From Trogon surrucura (taxonomy: Eukaryota > Chordata > Aves > Trogoniformes > Trogonidae): a stretch of 64,000 bases of DNA. How positions within the stretch are numbered: the stretch's first letter is position 1; every line of letters starts with the position of its first letter. The translations under genes were made by a program, and so were the position numbers. This document shows, one piece after another, positions 23,769 through 34,870 of this stretch. Location of the stretch: positions 6,456,501-6,520,500 of the forward strand of contig CM036618.1 in assembly GCA_020746105.1 (NCBI GenBank), read 5' to 3'. The notes under the pieces were generated by a model. It was given only the letters and a program-made list of their open reading frames with translations, was not told where the DNA came from and did no database searches.

Positions 23769-25559
23769 AACTCCAAGTTATTTGACCACCTACACAGCCA
23801 GCGTGTCAGGAGTTTAGGCCACAGGAAAGTTCCGGTATTCAGCTGAAGGTGACTTACAGACTCAATCTGTTACTTCGAGTATTATGATGAAACCATTTGG
23901 TCTCCATGAAGTTATTCACAGGCATCTAGAAAAAGTTGCATATGTTCTTGATCATAAAAGTGGACATGCTGAGTTCCAAACTGTTAATTTTATGTTTGGA
24001 AAACACATACAATGAAACTGATCTACACACAAGGGCTGACAAATGTAATGTTAGATCAGAACAACACTCCATCTAACCATGCCCCCTTTTAGGAAGTGAT
24101 CAGTAATTATCCATTCCTTGTTTAAACCATGGGATTTGATTTGTAGACATTCATACAGCCATCACTGAAAAAAAAATAAGCTGTTTAAACTTAAAAATGT
24201 ATAGATAAAACTCAGCATTGTCACCAAGTTGTGTACTGTAGAAGTTCGGGGTTTGTCTCTTTTTTTTTTTCCTTCCTCTGTACCTCCATCAAATTATGTA
24301 TCTGATGTAAAGAATAACCCTCCCAAGAATATTGTGGAAAAAATAATAATAATAAAAAAAGATGCTAAATACTCTCATAGTGTGATGTGTCACAAAAGAG
24401 CACAGGAGAGTTAGTAACTCTTCTTCCCAGCAGAGTCTGAACACTGTGCAGGAAAGATGGCAGGCAGCCATCCAGTGAGCAACGAGTGACAAAAAGAAAG
24501 TCACGGAATAACTGACTCTGAAGTGAGCAGTGTTTGTTCCATGCAAAGAATGAGTCAGGAGTTCTAGGGACATGAAGAAAAAAAAAAAAATGCAATCAAT
24601 TAACACTACTACAACGGACCACATACAACGGGGAAGGATCGCTGGAAAGCTCAGTTGTAACATTTCTTTGCTAGTTTTATCAGGTTATTACTCCAGTGTA
24701 CAGTTCAGCTAAACTTACTTTTTTAGCAAAGGAACACAGACTTAAGAAGGAAAAAAAAAATCCTTTCAGTTGGTACTAGTTCTGTTTGCATGCTCTTCAG
24801 ATTTCACCTCTAAATTAATAGGTAATCCTGTAGAAAATCTTTACTATTTTAGCTCCGTATATATCACACGTCCAATCTAGGAATAGTTGTTAATGAGAGT
24901 TGAAAATAAAAGGACTCAAAGAATTAGCATGCTGTAAAATTCCTGAATTCCAAAAATGTGTCTGGGCACAATAGTGTCATGCAATGAATGTCTGATTCTT
25001 TCAGTTTATTTCAGTTATTCAAAAGGAAAAATAAGCTTCAATTACTGTAGGTCCAACATGCAGATAAACCAGATATTTTCTACCCACATCAGAAAATGAG
25101 AGGACTGAATTGCATTTAGTTATGAATTGGATTTGTTCTTCGATTAAAAGAGAAGAAAAATAAATCATACTGAAGCTAAATGACAAACCAAATGCTATTC
25201 CATTGTAATTTTGTCCAAAAGACAACTAAATTTGTTATTTCTTCAACTCTTTGATCATTATGTTTAGCTTGTAAAGATGCCACTTACTACTGCAAATGCT
25301 CCATTTCTGAACAGACTGGTATCATTTTTCCTGAAACTGAAATATAAACATTCTGCTGCAGAGCTGCTTCAAAGCCACACTGGGCAAAACTAGACTTAAA
25401 AGGAGAGAAAACATTAACATTTTCACAAAAAATAAAAATAAGAAACTCAAACAAATTTTACAGAATGAGCAGGATAAAGATGGCAAAATAAAATTGCATA
25501 TTCTACATATTCTGCCTTATTCCCAAATCCCAGCAGTTATCTAATTTCTTTTCAAGATA
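23769..25559. other. No gene recognised
   Basis: AT-rich unique sequence between two CR1 copies. It includes poly-purine/A-rich spots at 24340-24360 and 24576-24590. Nothing coding-like was seen. Confidence 0.6.
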
Positions 25560-25563
25560 AGGC

Positions 25564-26856
25564 ATGGATGAGGAGCAAGTTGAGAGTGTATGGGTTAGAA
25601 TTAAGGGGCAGCCTGGCAGGAGAGATACTGTCGTGGGTGTCTATTACAGGCCACCAGATCAGGGTGAGGAAGTTGATGAGGCCTTCTACAGGCAGCTGAG
25701 AGCGGTCTCACAATCACAGGCCCTGGTTGTCGTGGGGGATTTTAACTTCCCTGATGTTTGCTGGAAGGACAACTCAGCCAGCCAGCCACAGTCCAGGAGG
25801 TTCCTCCAGTGCATCGATGACAATTTTCTGATGCAAATGGTGGAGGAGCCGACTAGGAGAGGAGCACTGCTGGACCTCATCCTTGCTAACAAGGAGGATC
25901 TGGTTGAAGCAGTAAAGGTTGAGGGCTGCCTTGGCTGCAGTGACCATGAAATGGTGGAGTTCAGGATCTCATGTAGCAGAAACAAAATAGCAAGCAGAAT
26001 TGCAACCCTGGACTTTGCCAAGGCAAACTCTGGATTTTTCAAGCAATTACTAGAGAAAATCCCATGGGCAAGGCTGTTTGAAGGTAAAGGGGCCCAAGAC
26101 AGTTGGTTAGCGTTCAGGGACTGCTCCTACCGTGCTCAAGATCAGAGCATCCCGACACGTAGGAAGTCAAGGAAGGGAGCCAGGAGACCTGCGTGGCTAA
26201 ACAGGGATCTGCTGGGTAAGCTCAAGGGCAAGAGGAGAATTTACAGATCTTGGAAGGCAGGGCTGGCCACTTGGGAAGAATATAAGGCTGTTGTCCGAGG
26301 GTGTAGGGAGGCAACTAGGAAAGCAAAGGCCTCCCTAGAATTGAACCTGGCAAGAGGGGTCAAGGACAACAGGAAGAGCTTTTTCAAATACGTGGCAGAT
26401 AAAACTAACACCAGAGGCAATGTAGGCCCACTGATGAATGAGGTGGATGCCTTGGTGACAGAAGATACAGAGAAGGCAGAGTTACTGAATGCCTTCTTTG
26501 CCTCTGTCTACTCTGCCGGAGGCTGTCCTGAGGAGCCCCGTTCCCCTGAGGCCCCAGAGGAAGTCAGGGCAGTGGAGGAGTTTGCTTTAGTCGCTGAGGA
26601 CTGGGTTAGGGACCAATTAAGCAATCTGGAAATCCATAAATCCATGGGTCCAGATGGGATGTATCCATGGGTGCTGAGGGAGCTGGCTGATGTCATTGCT
26701 AGACCACTCTCCATCATCTTTGCCAAGTCTTGGGAGACGGGAGAGGTGCCTGAGGACTGGAGGGAAGCAAATGTCACTCCAGTCTTCAAAAAGGCCAAAA
26801 GGAGGACCCGGGAAACTATAGACCGGTCAGCCTCACCTCCATCCCTGGGAAAGTGA
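25564..26856 (+). pseudogene. CR1 ORF2, first part: endonuclease and RT fingers
   Basis: The open frame is 430 residues. GDFN at residues 58-61 and SDH at 126-128 are C-terminal catalytic motifs of the AP-endonuclease domain. The linker and the start of reverse transcriptase follow (SMGPDG, then PVFKK near the end). The N-terminal endonuclease motifs, including the catalytic Glu segment, were lost by 5' truncation. After PVFKK the frame slips by one base at the AAAAAGGCC stretch (26788-26796) and reads out of frame to a TGA at 26854. Confidence 0.9.
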
Positions 26857-28124
26857 TGGAACGACTTACCCTTGGTGCCATCTCAAGGCATATCAGGGAT
26901 AAGAGGGTCATTAGAGACAGTCAACATGGCTTCACCAACGGGAAGTCGTGCTTGACTAACATCATAGCCTTTTATGAGGATATAACAAGGTGGATAGATG
27001 ATGGCCGAGAGGTGGATGTGGTCTACCTTGACTTCAGTAAAGCATTTGACACAGTCTCCCACAGCATCCTTGCTGCTAAACTGAGGAAGTGTGGTCTAGA
27101 CTCTTGGGTAGTGAGGTGGACTGTGAACTGGCTGAGGGGAAGAAGCCAAAGAGTTGTGGTCAATGGGGCGGAGTCTGGTTGGAGACCTGTATCCAGTGGA
27201 GTGCCTCAAGGGTCGGTACTGGGACCAGTATTATTCAATATATTCATCGATGACTTGGATGAGGGACTAGAGAGTACTATCAGCAAGTTTGCTGATGACA
27301 CCAAGCTGGGAGGAGTGGCTGACACACCAGAAGGCTGTGCTGCCATCCAGCGAGACCTGGACAGGCTGGAGAGTTGGGCGGGGAAAAAATTAATGAAATA
27401 TAACAAGGGTAAGTGTAGGGTCTTGCATCTGGGTAGGAACAACCCCAGGTTCCAGTATAAGTTGGGGAATGACTTATTAGAGAGTAGTGTAGGGGAAAGG
27501 GACCTGGGAGTCTTGGTGGACAGCAGGATGACCATGAGCCAGCACTGTGCCCTTGTGGCCAGGAAGGCCAATGGCATCCTGGGGTGTATTAGAAGGGGGG
27601 TGGTTAGTAGGTCGAGAGGGGTTCTCCTTCCCCTCTACTCTGCCCTGGTGAGACCCCATCTGGAATACTGTGTCCAGTTCTGGGCTCCTCAGTTCAAGAA
27701 AGACAGGGAACTGCTGGAGAGAGTCCAGCACAGGGCAACTAGGATGATGAAGGGAGTGGAGCATCTCCCTTATGAGGAAAGGCTGAGGGAGCTGGGGCTC
27801 TTTAGTTTGGAGAAGAGGAGACTGAGGGGTGACCTCATTAATGTTTACAAATATATCAAGGGGGAGTGTCACGAGGATGGAGCCAGGCTCTTCTCGGTGA
27901 CAACCACTGATAGGACAAGGGGTAATGGGCTGAAACTGGAACATAAGAGGTTCCACTTAAACTCGAGAAGAAACTTCTTCTCAGTGAGGGTGACGAAACA
28001 CTGGAACAGGCTGCCCAGAGAGGCTGTGGAGTCTCCTTCTCTGGAGACATTCAAGACCTGCCTGGACGCGTTCCTATGTAGCATTATCGAGGCGTTCCTG
28101 CTCTGGCAGGGGGATTGGACTTGA
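26853..28124 (+). pseudogene. CR1 ORF2, second part: reverse transcriptase core to natural stop
   Basis: The open frame is 423 residues in the frame that continues ORF2 after the frameshift; in fact the correct frame is open back to about 26795. Seen in order: [18 protein letters not shown] (residues 59-66, first catalytic Asp), [11 protein letters not shown] (115-125), and FADD (146-149, at 27288-27299), the RT active-site motif. The C-terminal region ends at the usual CR1 stop after LLWQGDWT. All RT catalytic residues are present. No promoter or start codon makes this an independent gene. Confidence 0.9.
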
Positions 28125-28205
28125 TGATCTTTCGAGGTCCCTTCCAATCCCTAACATTCTATGATTCTATGATAAGTCTCTCTAGATGAAGTATATCTTG
28201 AGACC

Positions 28206-28457
28206 TGAAATACAGGTATTTCTGAGGCTACCGACCCTGAAGGCCACTCTATGAAAATGAGCTCTGGCTCAGGATCAGCCCCACTCCCTTTAGCGTCGGG
28301 AATTTTTTGGCAAAGCAGCAGCAAACGGCCCAGACCGCTGCTTGATCTTACAAAAAAGTCTGGTAGTATTAAATCTGTTCGTCCTGGTGGGTTCCCCAAA
28401 TACATGAAGAAGCCCAACTACAAGGACCTGCTGCAGCACCACGATTATGGAGAATGA
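28206..28457 (+). CDS. Unassigned coding-like ORF between two CR1 copies
   Basis: After a stop at 28206-28208 the frame is open to a TGA at 28455-28457; the first ATG is 28251 and gives 68 residues. It is basic and proline/serine rich, starting MKMSSGSGSAPLPL and containing SSKRPRPLLDLTKK and GGFPKYMKKPNYKDLLQ. Codon choice (for example AAG AAG CCC AAC TAC AAG GAC CTG CTG CAG) is much more coding-like than the AT-rich surroundings. An acceptor-like TACAG precedes the frame at 28212-28216. I do not recognise the protein. It could be a terminal exon, an old retrocopy fragment, or a chance frame; no poly(A) tail or clear 3' signal was seen. A CR1 ends about 30 bp upstream and another begins about 230 bp downstream. 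Confidence 0.3.
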
Positions 28458-28689
28458 AATCCAAAGGAGACGAATGGTACGAAGATGTAGCCCTTCAAAC
28501 AGACCTCACCTAATGGATTTTGATACAATACCTGCCGTAGGAATTAATCTATAACATAGGTCCCACACCTCTACAACACAGCTTCCTTTAAAACATCAAG
28601 CTTATCAAAAACAAAGAAATTTTATTATTCCACAAAATTATTAGCTAATCAAGGTGCTACTTGATATGCACATACATGAATGCACACAA

Positions 28690-29268
28690 GCATTAAGAAA
28701 AGTGTGTCCAGCAGGGCTAGGGAGGTTCTGCTCCCCCTCTGCTCTGCCCTGGGGAGACCACACCTGGAATACTGGGTCCAGTGTTGGGCTCCCCAGTTCA
28801 AGCGAGACAGGGACCTACTGGAGAGAGTCCAAGGGAGAGCTACGAGGGTGATCAAGGGACTTGAACATCTCTCCTGTGAAGAGAGACTGAGAGAACTGGG
28901 GCTGTTCAGCCTTGAAAGGAGACGGCTGAGAGGGGACCTTATTAACATATAGAAATATCTGAGGAGTGAGGGTCAAGGGGAAGGTGTCAGTCTCTTCACA
29001 GTGGCGCCCAGTGACAGGACAATAATGGGTTTAAGTTAGAACATGGGAAGTTCCACCTCAACATGAGCAGAAACTCCTTCCCTGTGAGGGTGCCGGAGCC
29101 CTGGTCCAGGCTGCCCAGAGAGGGTGTGGAGTCTCCTTCTCGGAGACTTCCAAGCCCCGCCTGGACGCGTTCCTGTGTGGCTGCCCTGGGGGATCCTGCT
29201 CTGGAAGGGGGTTGGACTGGATGGTCTCTGGAGGTCCCTTCCAACTCCCGACATTCTATGATTCTGTG
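28690..29268 (+). mobile_element. CR1 3' fragment
   Basis: It starts at the [18 protein letters not shown] block and runs through [14 protein letters not shown] to the 3' UTR and ATTCTATGATTCTGTG tail at about 29252-29268. It is of a different subfamily from the 25560 copy lying 0.5 kb upstream in the same orientation. The frame breaks near 28950 and 29030. Confidence 0.95.
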
Positions 29269-31261
29269 AAACAGACATTTGATTCCTGAGCTAATTTTCA
29301 GAGTGATAACCTTGAGCCCACAGTCTTCTCTCAGGCCCGGAAAAACTAAACCGCACCACTCCAGAAGCAGAGCGCTCTCAGGAAAGCAATTTAGAAAACA
29401 GTCGAGAACATTGCTTATTTTTCAGCCTGGGTTATTTTGTGACTATGCTGCCAAATTTTCCAACAACACTGGTTTTTAGTGCTCCTGTCCCAACACCCTC
29501 CCATTCTAAGGAATTTGGCCATACAGTTCCAAAAGCAATTTAGGTACAAAGTGCCCCTCCATGGTCATGGCTTGTCCTCACACACGTTGCAGTCAGTAGG
29601 CAATACCCAACAGCCTCTGGGCTGTCCACCATCACCTTCTCACCCCAAAATGCAGAATTTCATCCTTTGACCCCTCACAGTACATACAGCCAAGCAGCAG
29701 ATCCAGAACCTGCCTTTGCTCTTGAAATGGAAACATAACAGTTCACTGTGATTATGGGTTGGGGGGCTTCAAGTTCAAAGCACCCCGTTTCCCCATCTCC
29801 ACGGAGTTGATCAGTTTGGGGTTTGGGGCTAAGAAGTGCACACACTGGTCTATCTTCATAAAACTTATTAGTTACCTTTCTAAACAGAACAGAAATACAT
29901 GGTCAAAGTAATAACATATCAAAGTATTAAAAAATCAAGTAGTGCACATGCTGTCTTATCCTCACAGAAATTTTCCTCAAGGCTTGCATTGCTTATCTGA
30001 GAAGTTATAGGTCTGGATTCTGACACCCAAACCACGAAGTCTCTCTAAAAGAACACCTTTGCTTTCTCCCTTTTGGGGTTAAAAGGTCAGAGGAGGTACA
30101 AGTGGAAGGAACGGTAGTAATTAATTTTTGTATTTTTTTTAAATTATCACTATTCAGTTATTAAGCAGTGTGTTACACAGAGCTTCAGAGGAAAGACAAA
30201 AAAAAATCTTTACAAGAACTGACACCTGCCTAACTGAACATCGGTGAATGGTCAGATCCCCACCCGCTTTCTCCTCCAGATGTGAAAAATCAACCAACTC
30301 TCCAGCACAGAACACGAATTTAATACAAACATCTCCCCTACTCTTCCCAACCTCACTTCAGTTTGATCCTGAAGCGCTCTGCAGAGCTGGGCCACTCCAC
30401 TCCAAATGGGCTCAAGGCCACACTGAGCTCAGCTGGGCTGCTCCCAGTACCTGAACTGGCCACTGCAGAACAAACTGGTTTAACGTCAACCGGGAGACTG
30501 GGTATGTACGCTGTCACCATGGAAAGAGGGGCATGGTTTGGTTCTTCATCTTGTTTCTGCATCTTCATTTCTCCTCACCTTTGGCATTCCTTCTCTACAA
30601 AATGGGAACCATGCTGCTAAAGAATGAACTCATTAAAATACAAGATTTTCTTTATAAATGTCCTCCTTCCAATTTTATTCCTTCCATTCCTCTCTCATCC
30701 TTTTTTCAACTTTCTCATGAACGATCTTCAGATCTCTTCTCCAACAAAAAACCACAATGCATTTTTAATTACAAGGGAAAGCTTAGACTGTTGACAAGTC
30801 ATGGAAAAGAAGCAGAATCAGGTACTACAGACTTCTTAAAAAAAGAAAAAAGGACTTGGAGAGATAAATGGGAGAAAGGATGAAACTACCTCATTTTATT
30901 TAAAATAAAATACTATTTAGAGGACTGAGGATCTCAAACTTATGTAAGCATCATAAACAGCGCAGAAATATTTCATCTTGCATTCGTTGCATGAGGAAAT
31001 GTTACGGGGTTGGGGTGTGGCACTTTTTTCCAAAAACCATAGAGAAGCAGCTGGGATGACCAAGCACGATGCTCAAGTTCAAGGAGATAAAAGGACCAGT
31101 CAATTACACACAAATAATTAACGTTCTCCATACTAGAGTACGCGGAGAAAGTTAATAATGAAATTAAAACTAATTACTCTCCCTTCTCCACGAAGTTCTT
31201 CAAATCACTCATTTTTATTACAGTTCATTTTACGGGGTTTCTCCCCCTTGTCTCTTTTTCG

Positions 31262-31415
31262 TACTTTTTTTAACTGGCTAGCTGCATATAGTTAATTGTA
31301 TACTCCTCAGGGCAGGGACTATTTCCTTAATTGTCTGTAAAGTCTGCTGCTATAAACAACTGTACTATGCGATGTTAAGTAATAAAAATGAGTAATGCTT
31401 TGTTGAGAAACAGCC
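31262..31415 (+). mobile_element. Ancient L2/L3-type LINE or MIR-like 3' tail
   Basis: The blocks TTAATTGTATACTCCTCAGGGCAGGGACTATTTCC, TGTCTGTAAAG and TAAGTAATAAAAATGAGTAATG follow the order of the classical tail (GTAAGCTCCTTGAGGGCAGGGACTG ... AATAAATG). This is an old insertion predating the CR1 copies. The exact family cannot be decided by eye. Confidence 0.55.
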
Positions 31416-32392
31416 AGGCATTAATTATGCAAGATAATCTGGAAAATACCAAAAGAGGGAAAAAAAAAAAAAAAAAAGCGTTGTTACGAATCTTTACCTT
31501 TAAAGCATCACTACCCAACGAATGGTTTATGATATTCCATTTCAGAATTGTATTTAATTTCTCCTGGGGTATTTAAAAAACATCTGTTCTGAAAGTTACC
31601 AAATGGGTATTGTTTACTCAGGAATTGAGCAGGGTGCAACCCCTTTCTAAACTGTCACTTAAACACAGAATATTTTAAACACACAACTGGAGCCAACTGT
31701 TGAAGCAGGCACTTAGAACGCAAAGAATATTCTACACATTAAAATACACACGAAAAACACTGTCCGGGAGTCATAACATAAATCAAATACAGATTCTAAA
31801 TTCAGGATTTAATAACTACGCAATTTAAGAAAAATAAAAAAATAACATTTCATTTTTATTACTTACTGAACTAATTTCATGTCTTAAATCTACATTGCTG
31901 CAGACTTACACAAGCACAGAAGCTACTGAAACTGCCATAATTTTAAAACCAGAAGCAAATTTTTATTGCTGAACTACGCCCTTGAAAACGGGGTTCAATA
32001 CGAAAACACTGACACCGAATCTGAGGAGCGTGAATACCCTGCTTGAATATTTTCGAAAAATCTGTTCTCTAATCTTGACTGAGGTTTGAAAGTAGCCAGT
32101 CTGTATTTTTCCAGTGTAAATGTTGCGCAAAAGCTTTACAAACACAGATCTAAATCTGCAAGTGCCATTACTAAAATAAATGAAAAATCTATAAGCAGCA
32201 GTGGAACTGGCATGCAAATAAAAGAACTGTCAAGACATATATTGCCTAAAAATAAGCTTACAATAACTATTTTAAAGCCTGTGTGTGGTCTTACCCATAT
32301 ATTTTGGCAAGATGCACTTTCTCCAACCACAGCTAGATCCATCCAAAAGCAGTGGCACTGGAGAGTCTCTGTCTCACCTGTCAAACTTGAAG

Positions 32393-32652
32393 AACGTTGC
32401 TCAGCAGACCACCGTGAGTCCGTGGACGGGATCCACAGCGCCGCAGCAGCTGTTCTTGATAAGTGCTCGCTAACTACAGAGGCCAACGCTTCAGAAACGT
32501 TCCGTAAGAGGATCACCCTTAACACGCGTGCCTTTAAGTCCAAACAGAAACAAAATTACACCTAGAACAAGACTCGCAGGACACCGGAGCAGCATCGGTG
32601 ACTTCACGCGTATCTCTCACCGACGGTTGGAAATAATCACGGGAGATTCAAG
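32393..32652. promoter_or_regulatory. CpG-rich patch 5.6 kb upstream of P1
   Basis: About 20 CpG dinucleotides occur within 260 bases at roughly 50% G+C, close to or above the number expected by composition, whereas the flanks are CpG-poor. This suggests an unmethylated element such as an enhancer or an alternative promoter. Motif content is not diagnostic. A consensus-like GTGAGT donor lies at about 32413 on the + strand. Confidence 0.35.
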
Positions 32653-34556
32653 TCTATTAAATTTGGGTTAGAATGTCACCAAACTGATTTGCCTTTCTCA
32701 AATTATTACACTCTTCAAACTGCAGGCAAGCAGATAAAAGAATGAGAACCTTTAAATCTTTATATAATCTAGGAAGATGAACTTTCCTCTTCTCGGTTCC
32801 TTTCCCACATAGGACATGGAAAATATTTTCACACCAACCTACAAATAGCCTAAGTGGGAAGGAGAGGTAAAAGGCTGCTTGTGAGCAGTAAAGGTGAGAT
32901 TCAGTGAAAATGGGATGAAGCAAGAAAAGCTGCCAGTTTTAGAACCACGTCAGGAGGATATTTTGACGACCAGAAAAACCTAAGGAGAGAGCTTATCTGA
33001 ATTCTTTCTATACAAAATAACTTCAAACAGTTCTTAGAAAGTTTATAATCATTAATTTCCAGAGTGATGCGAATATTTTTCTAAAAATAGGTCACTCACT
33101 GCTTTTAACTGCTGAGCTCTGCTCTGGTTTACCCACTGGTAGCACTAGAAGCAAGGGAGGCTCTAGAGAGATTACTTTCACTTTTCCCGAGATATATTTA
33201 GTGTACTAACTAGCATAGTTAGGATATTATTTTTCTTTGGTTTTGTCAGTAGCATGTTTGAAATAAATTTTATTAAGTGGTAGTGTATGTAACATTGCAT
33301 TGTGGGTAGCAGTTTCCTGCCTTAACCTAGCCACATCCTCAGCTGTTATATGAGACAAGTTTCCCATATTTTCTGCAAGTTGACTTGAAAAAAAGAAAAC
33401 AAGAAAAAAGGAAAAAAAAAAAAAAACAGGAGAAAATAGCTAGAAGGTTAGGATGATCTTAAACCCCAGAAATTGACTCTTTAGAATGTGTGCACCTAAC
33501 CAAAGGGGGTTTTTTCTCCCTTGCTGTGCAGTGCACAAGGTATCGGAGGAACACAAGAGAAGGAACACTGGTCAGGAAAAAAGTCTGAGCAGCAAGAAGA
33601 GACCCACTTGACCATTAAGGTGTAGCCTCTTATTCAAAGACTGATCACGGGTTAGATTATTTCACTTCTATTCTATGAAGAAGTGAGAGAGCTGGTAACT
33701 CAAGATGAACCGAACCAATTTATTACCGCTCGCTATTTTCTGAGGTACTCACTGGTTAATAAAAGATGACAGTCCTTTTCATTTAAATGACAGCTCAGCT
33801 TGAGGTTTGATCTGATCTTCGGCAGCCCGATTCCACCGTCCAGAAAACAGACACTTGTTTATGCTAGAAACGAACTGCATTTTTCCCCGCTTTTCCCAAG
33901 CACTGCCCACGTCGAACCGTTTCTCATTTAGAAAAATGTTACTACGGCAGAGAACAGAAAGTCATCATAGAAAGGCAGCGGTAAAATTCAGGTGCTCAGT
34001 GCTACTCCCTGCAGACAGCAGTAAGCAGCTTTAAAATGAAGGACTGCTAAAAGAACCGTGGCTGTTGCAATTTTATTTTTTTTTTAATTAAGAGGCGTTT
34101 TTAGGTTTAGCTTTAGCAGATGAGTATATATGCGATACCAGCATACTTGAAGCTGTCGCAGGGATCTTGAAAATTGGAAGTCTACACACATTTATAGCAA
34201 TAAATGTTGTACAAGAGGTGCAAATATTTTAAATCAAACGGTACCTTAAATATATTAGATAAGAACCATTAGAAAACGCAGCACAATCTCTTGAAAATTT
34301 GTGACTACTAAGTTAGGAAAAGAAAAGCCAAGGAGAGATATTTCCCTCCCTTTAAAAAAAAAAAAAAGAAAGAAAAAAAAAGTGTTGCTCTAGTGGAAAC
34401 AGATACATTAGTAAGACCTACAGTCAATACCTGCACCTGAGGAAATTGGGCTTTCTGTATTCTAAAAAACCAGCATCTTGTTAGAGTACATGTTGTGAAG
34501 CCTGTAAGCAAGTGCAAATCATCCTGCTTGAAGCAGAACATTTACATCTCTCCAGT

Positions 34557-34870
34557 CGTAGCACAGAAACACACGTTTGAGTACGAAGAGGCTTTCAGCA
34601 GGGTCTCACACGGGTTACACGCTGTGTGAACGTGGAGTGACACGAGGCAAAATGTTTGGAAATCAAGCACGGCTTAAAAGTTGCCAAACACATTTCAGAA
34701 GAAGAGAAAGACGTAATTATCTTTTAGCGTTGCATTACAATCGACTTCAAATGAGATTTCGCTCGTCGTCAAAAGATCAAGCTCATAGTTTACCAGAGAA
34801 ATCCCTTCGTATAATACTTCCTTTGTAAGTGTAATTGTGACTTAAAGCATCCCCTACGGAACACAGACGT
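34557..34870. promoter_or_regulatory. CpG-enriched patch
   Basis: Many CpGs are spread over 300 bases (GTACGAAG, CACGGG, ACACGCTG, AACGTGG, CACGAGG, TCGCTCGTCGTC, ACGGAAC). It is less dense than 32393-32652 but stands out from the AT-rich surroundings. It may be a regulatory element of the P1 region. Confidence 0.2.

Larger units (their letters stand above)
25560..28173 (+). mobile_element. CR1 LINE, 2.6 kb, 5' truncated inside the endonuclease
   Basis: This is the longest element in the window. It enters inside the apurinic endonuclease domain of ORF2, runs through reverse transcriptase, and ends with the CR1 3' UTR and octamer tail (ATTCTATG twice) at about 28157-28173. The stop codon of ORF2 and the 3' UTR are intact. 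The only reading-frame lesion seen in the retained part is a one-base frameshift near 26793. ORF1 and roughly the first 90 residues of ORF2 are missing, so the copy cannot move by itself. Little decay implies a fairly recent insertion compared with the other copies here. Confidence 0.95.

Noticed and set aside
26508..26798. - strand frames inside the long CR1 (also 25686-26042, 27206-27577, 27477-27956)
   Set aside because: They are antisense shadows of CR1 ORF2.
30580..30650. CTACAAAATGGGAACC resembling the MIR core CTGTAAAATGGGGAT
   Set aside because: Only one short block matches; flanking MIR blocks were not found.
32285..32473. Short + strand frame rich in Ser/Gln/Thr in the CpG patch
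   Set aside because: It looks mildly protein-like but I could not assign it, and an overlapping longer frame on each strand makes chance likely. It is kept only as part of the CpG-patch finding.
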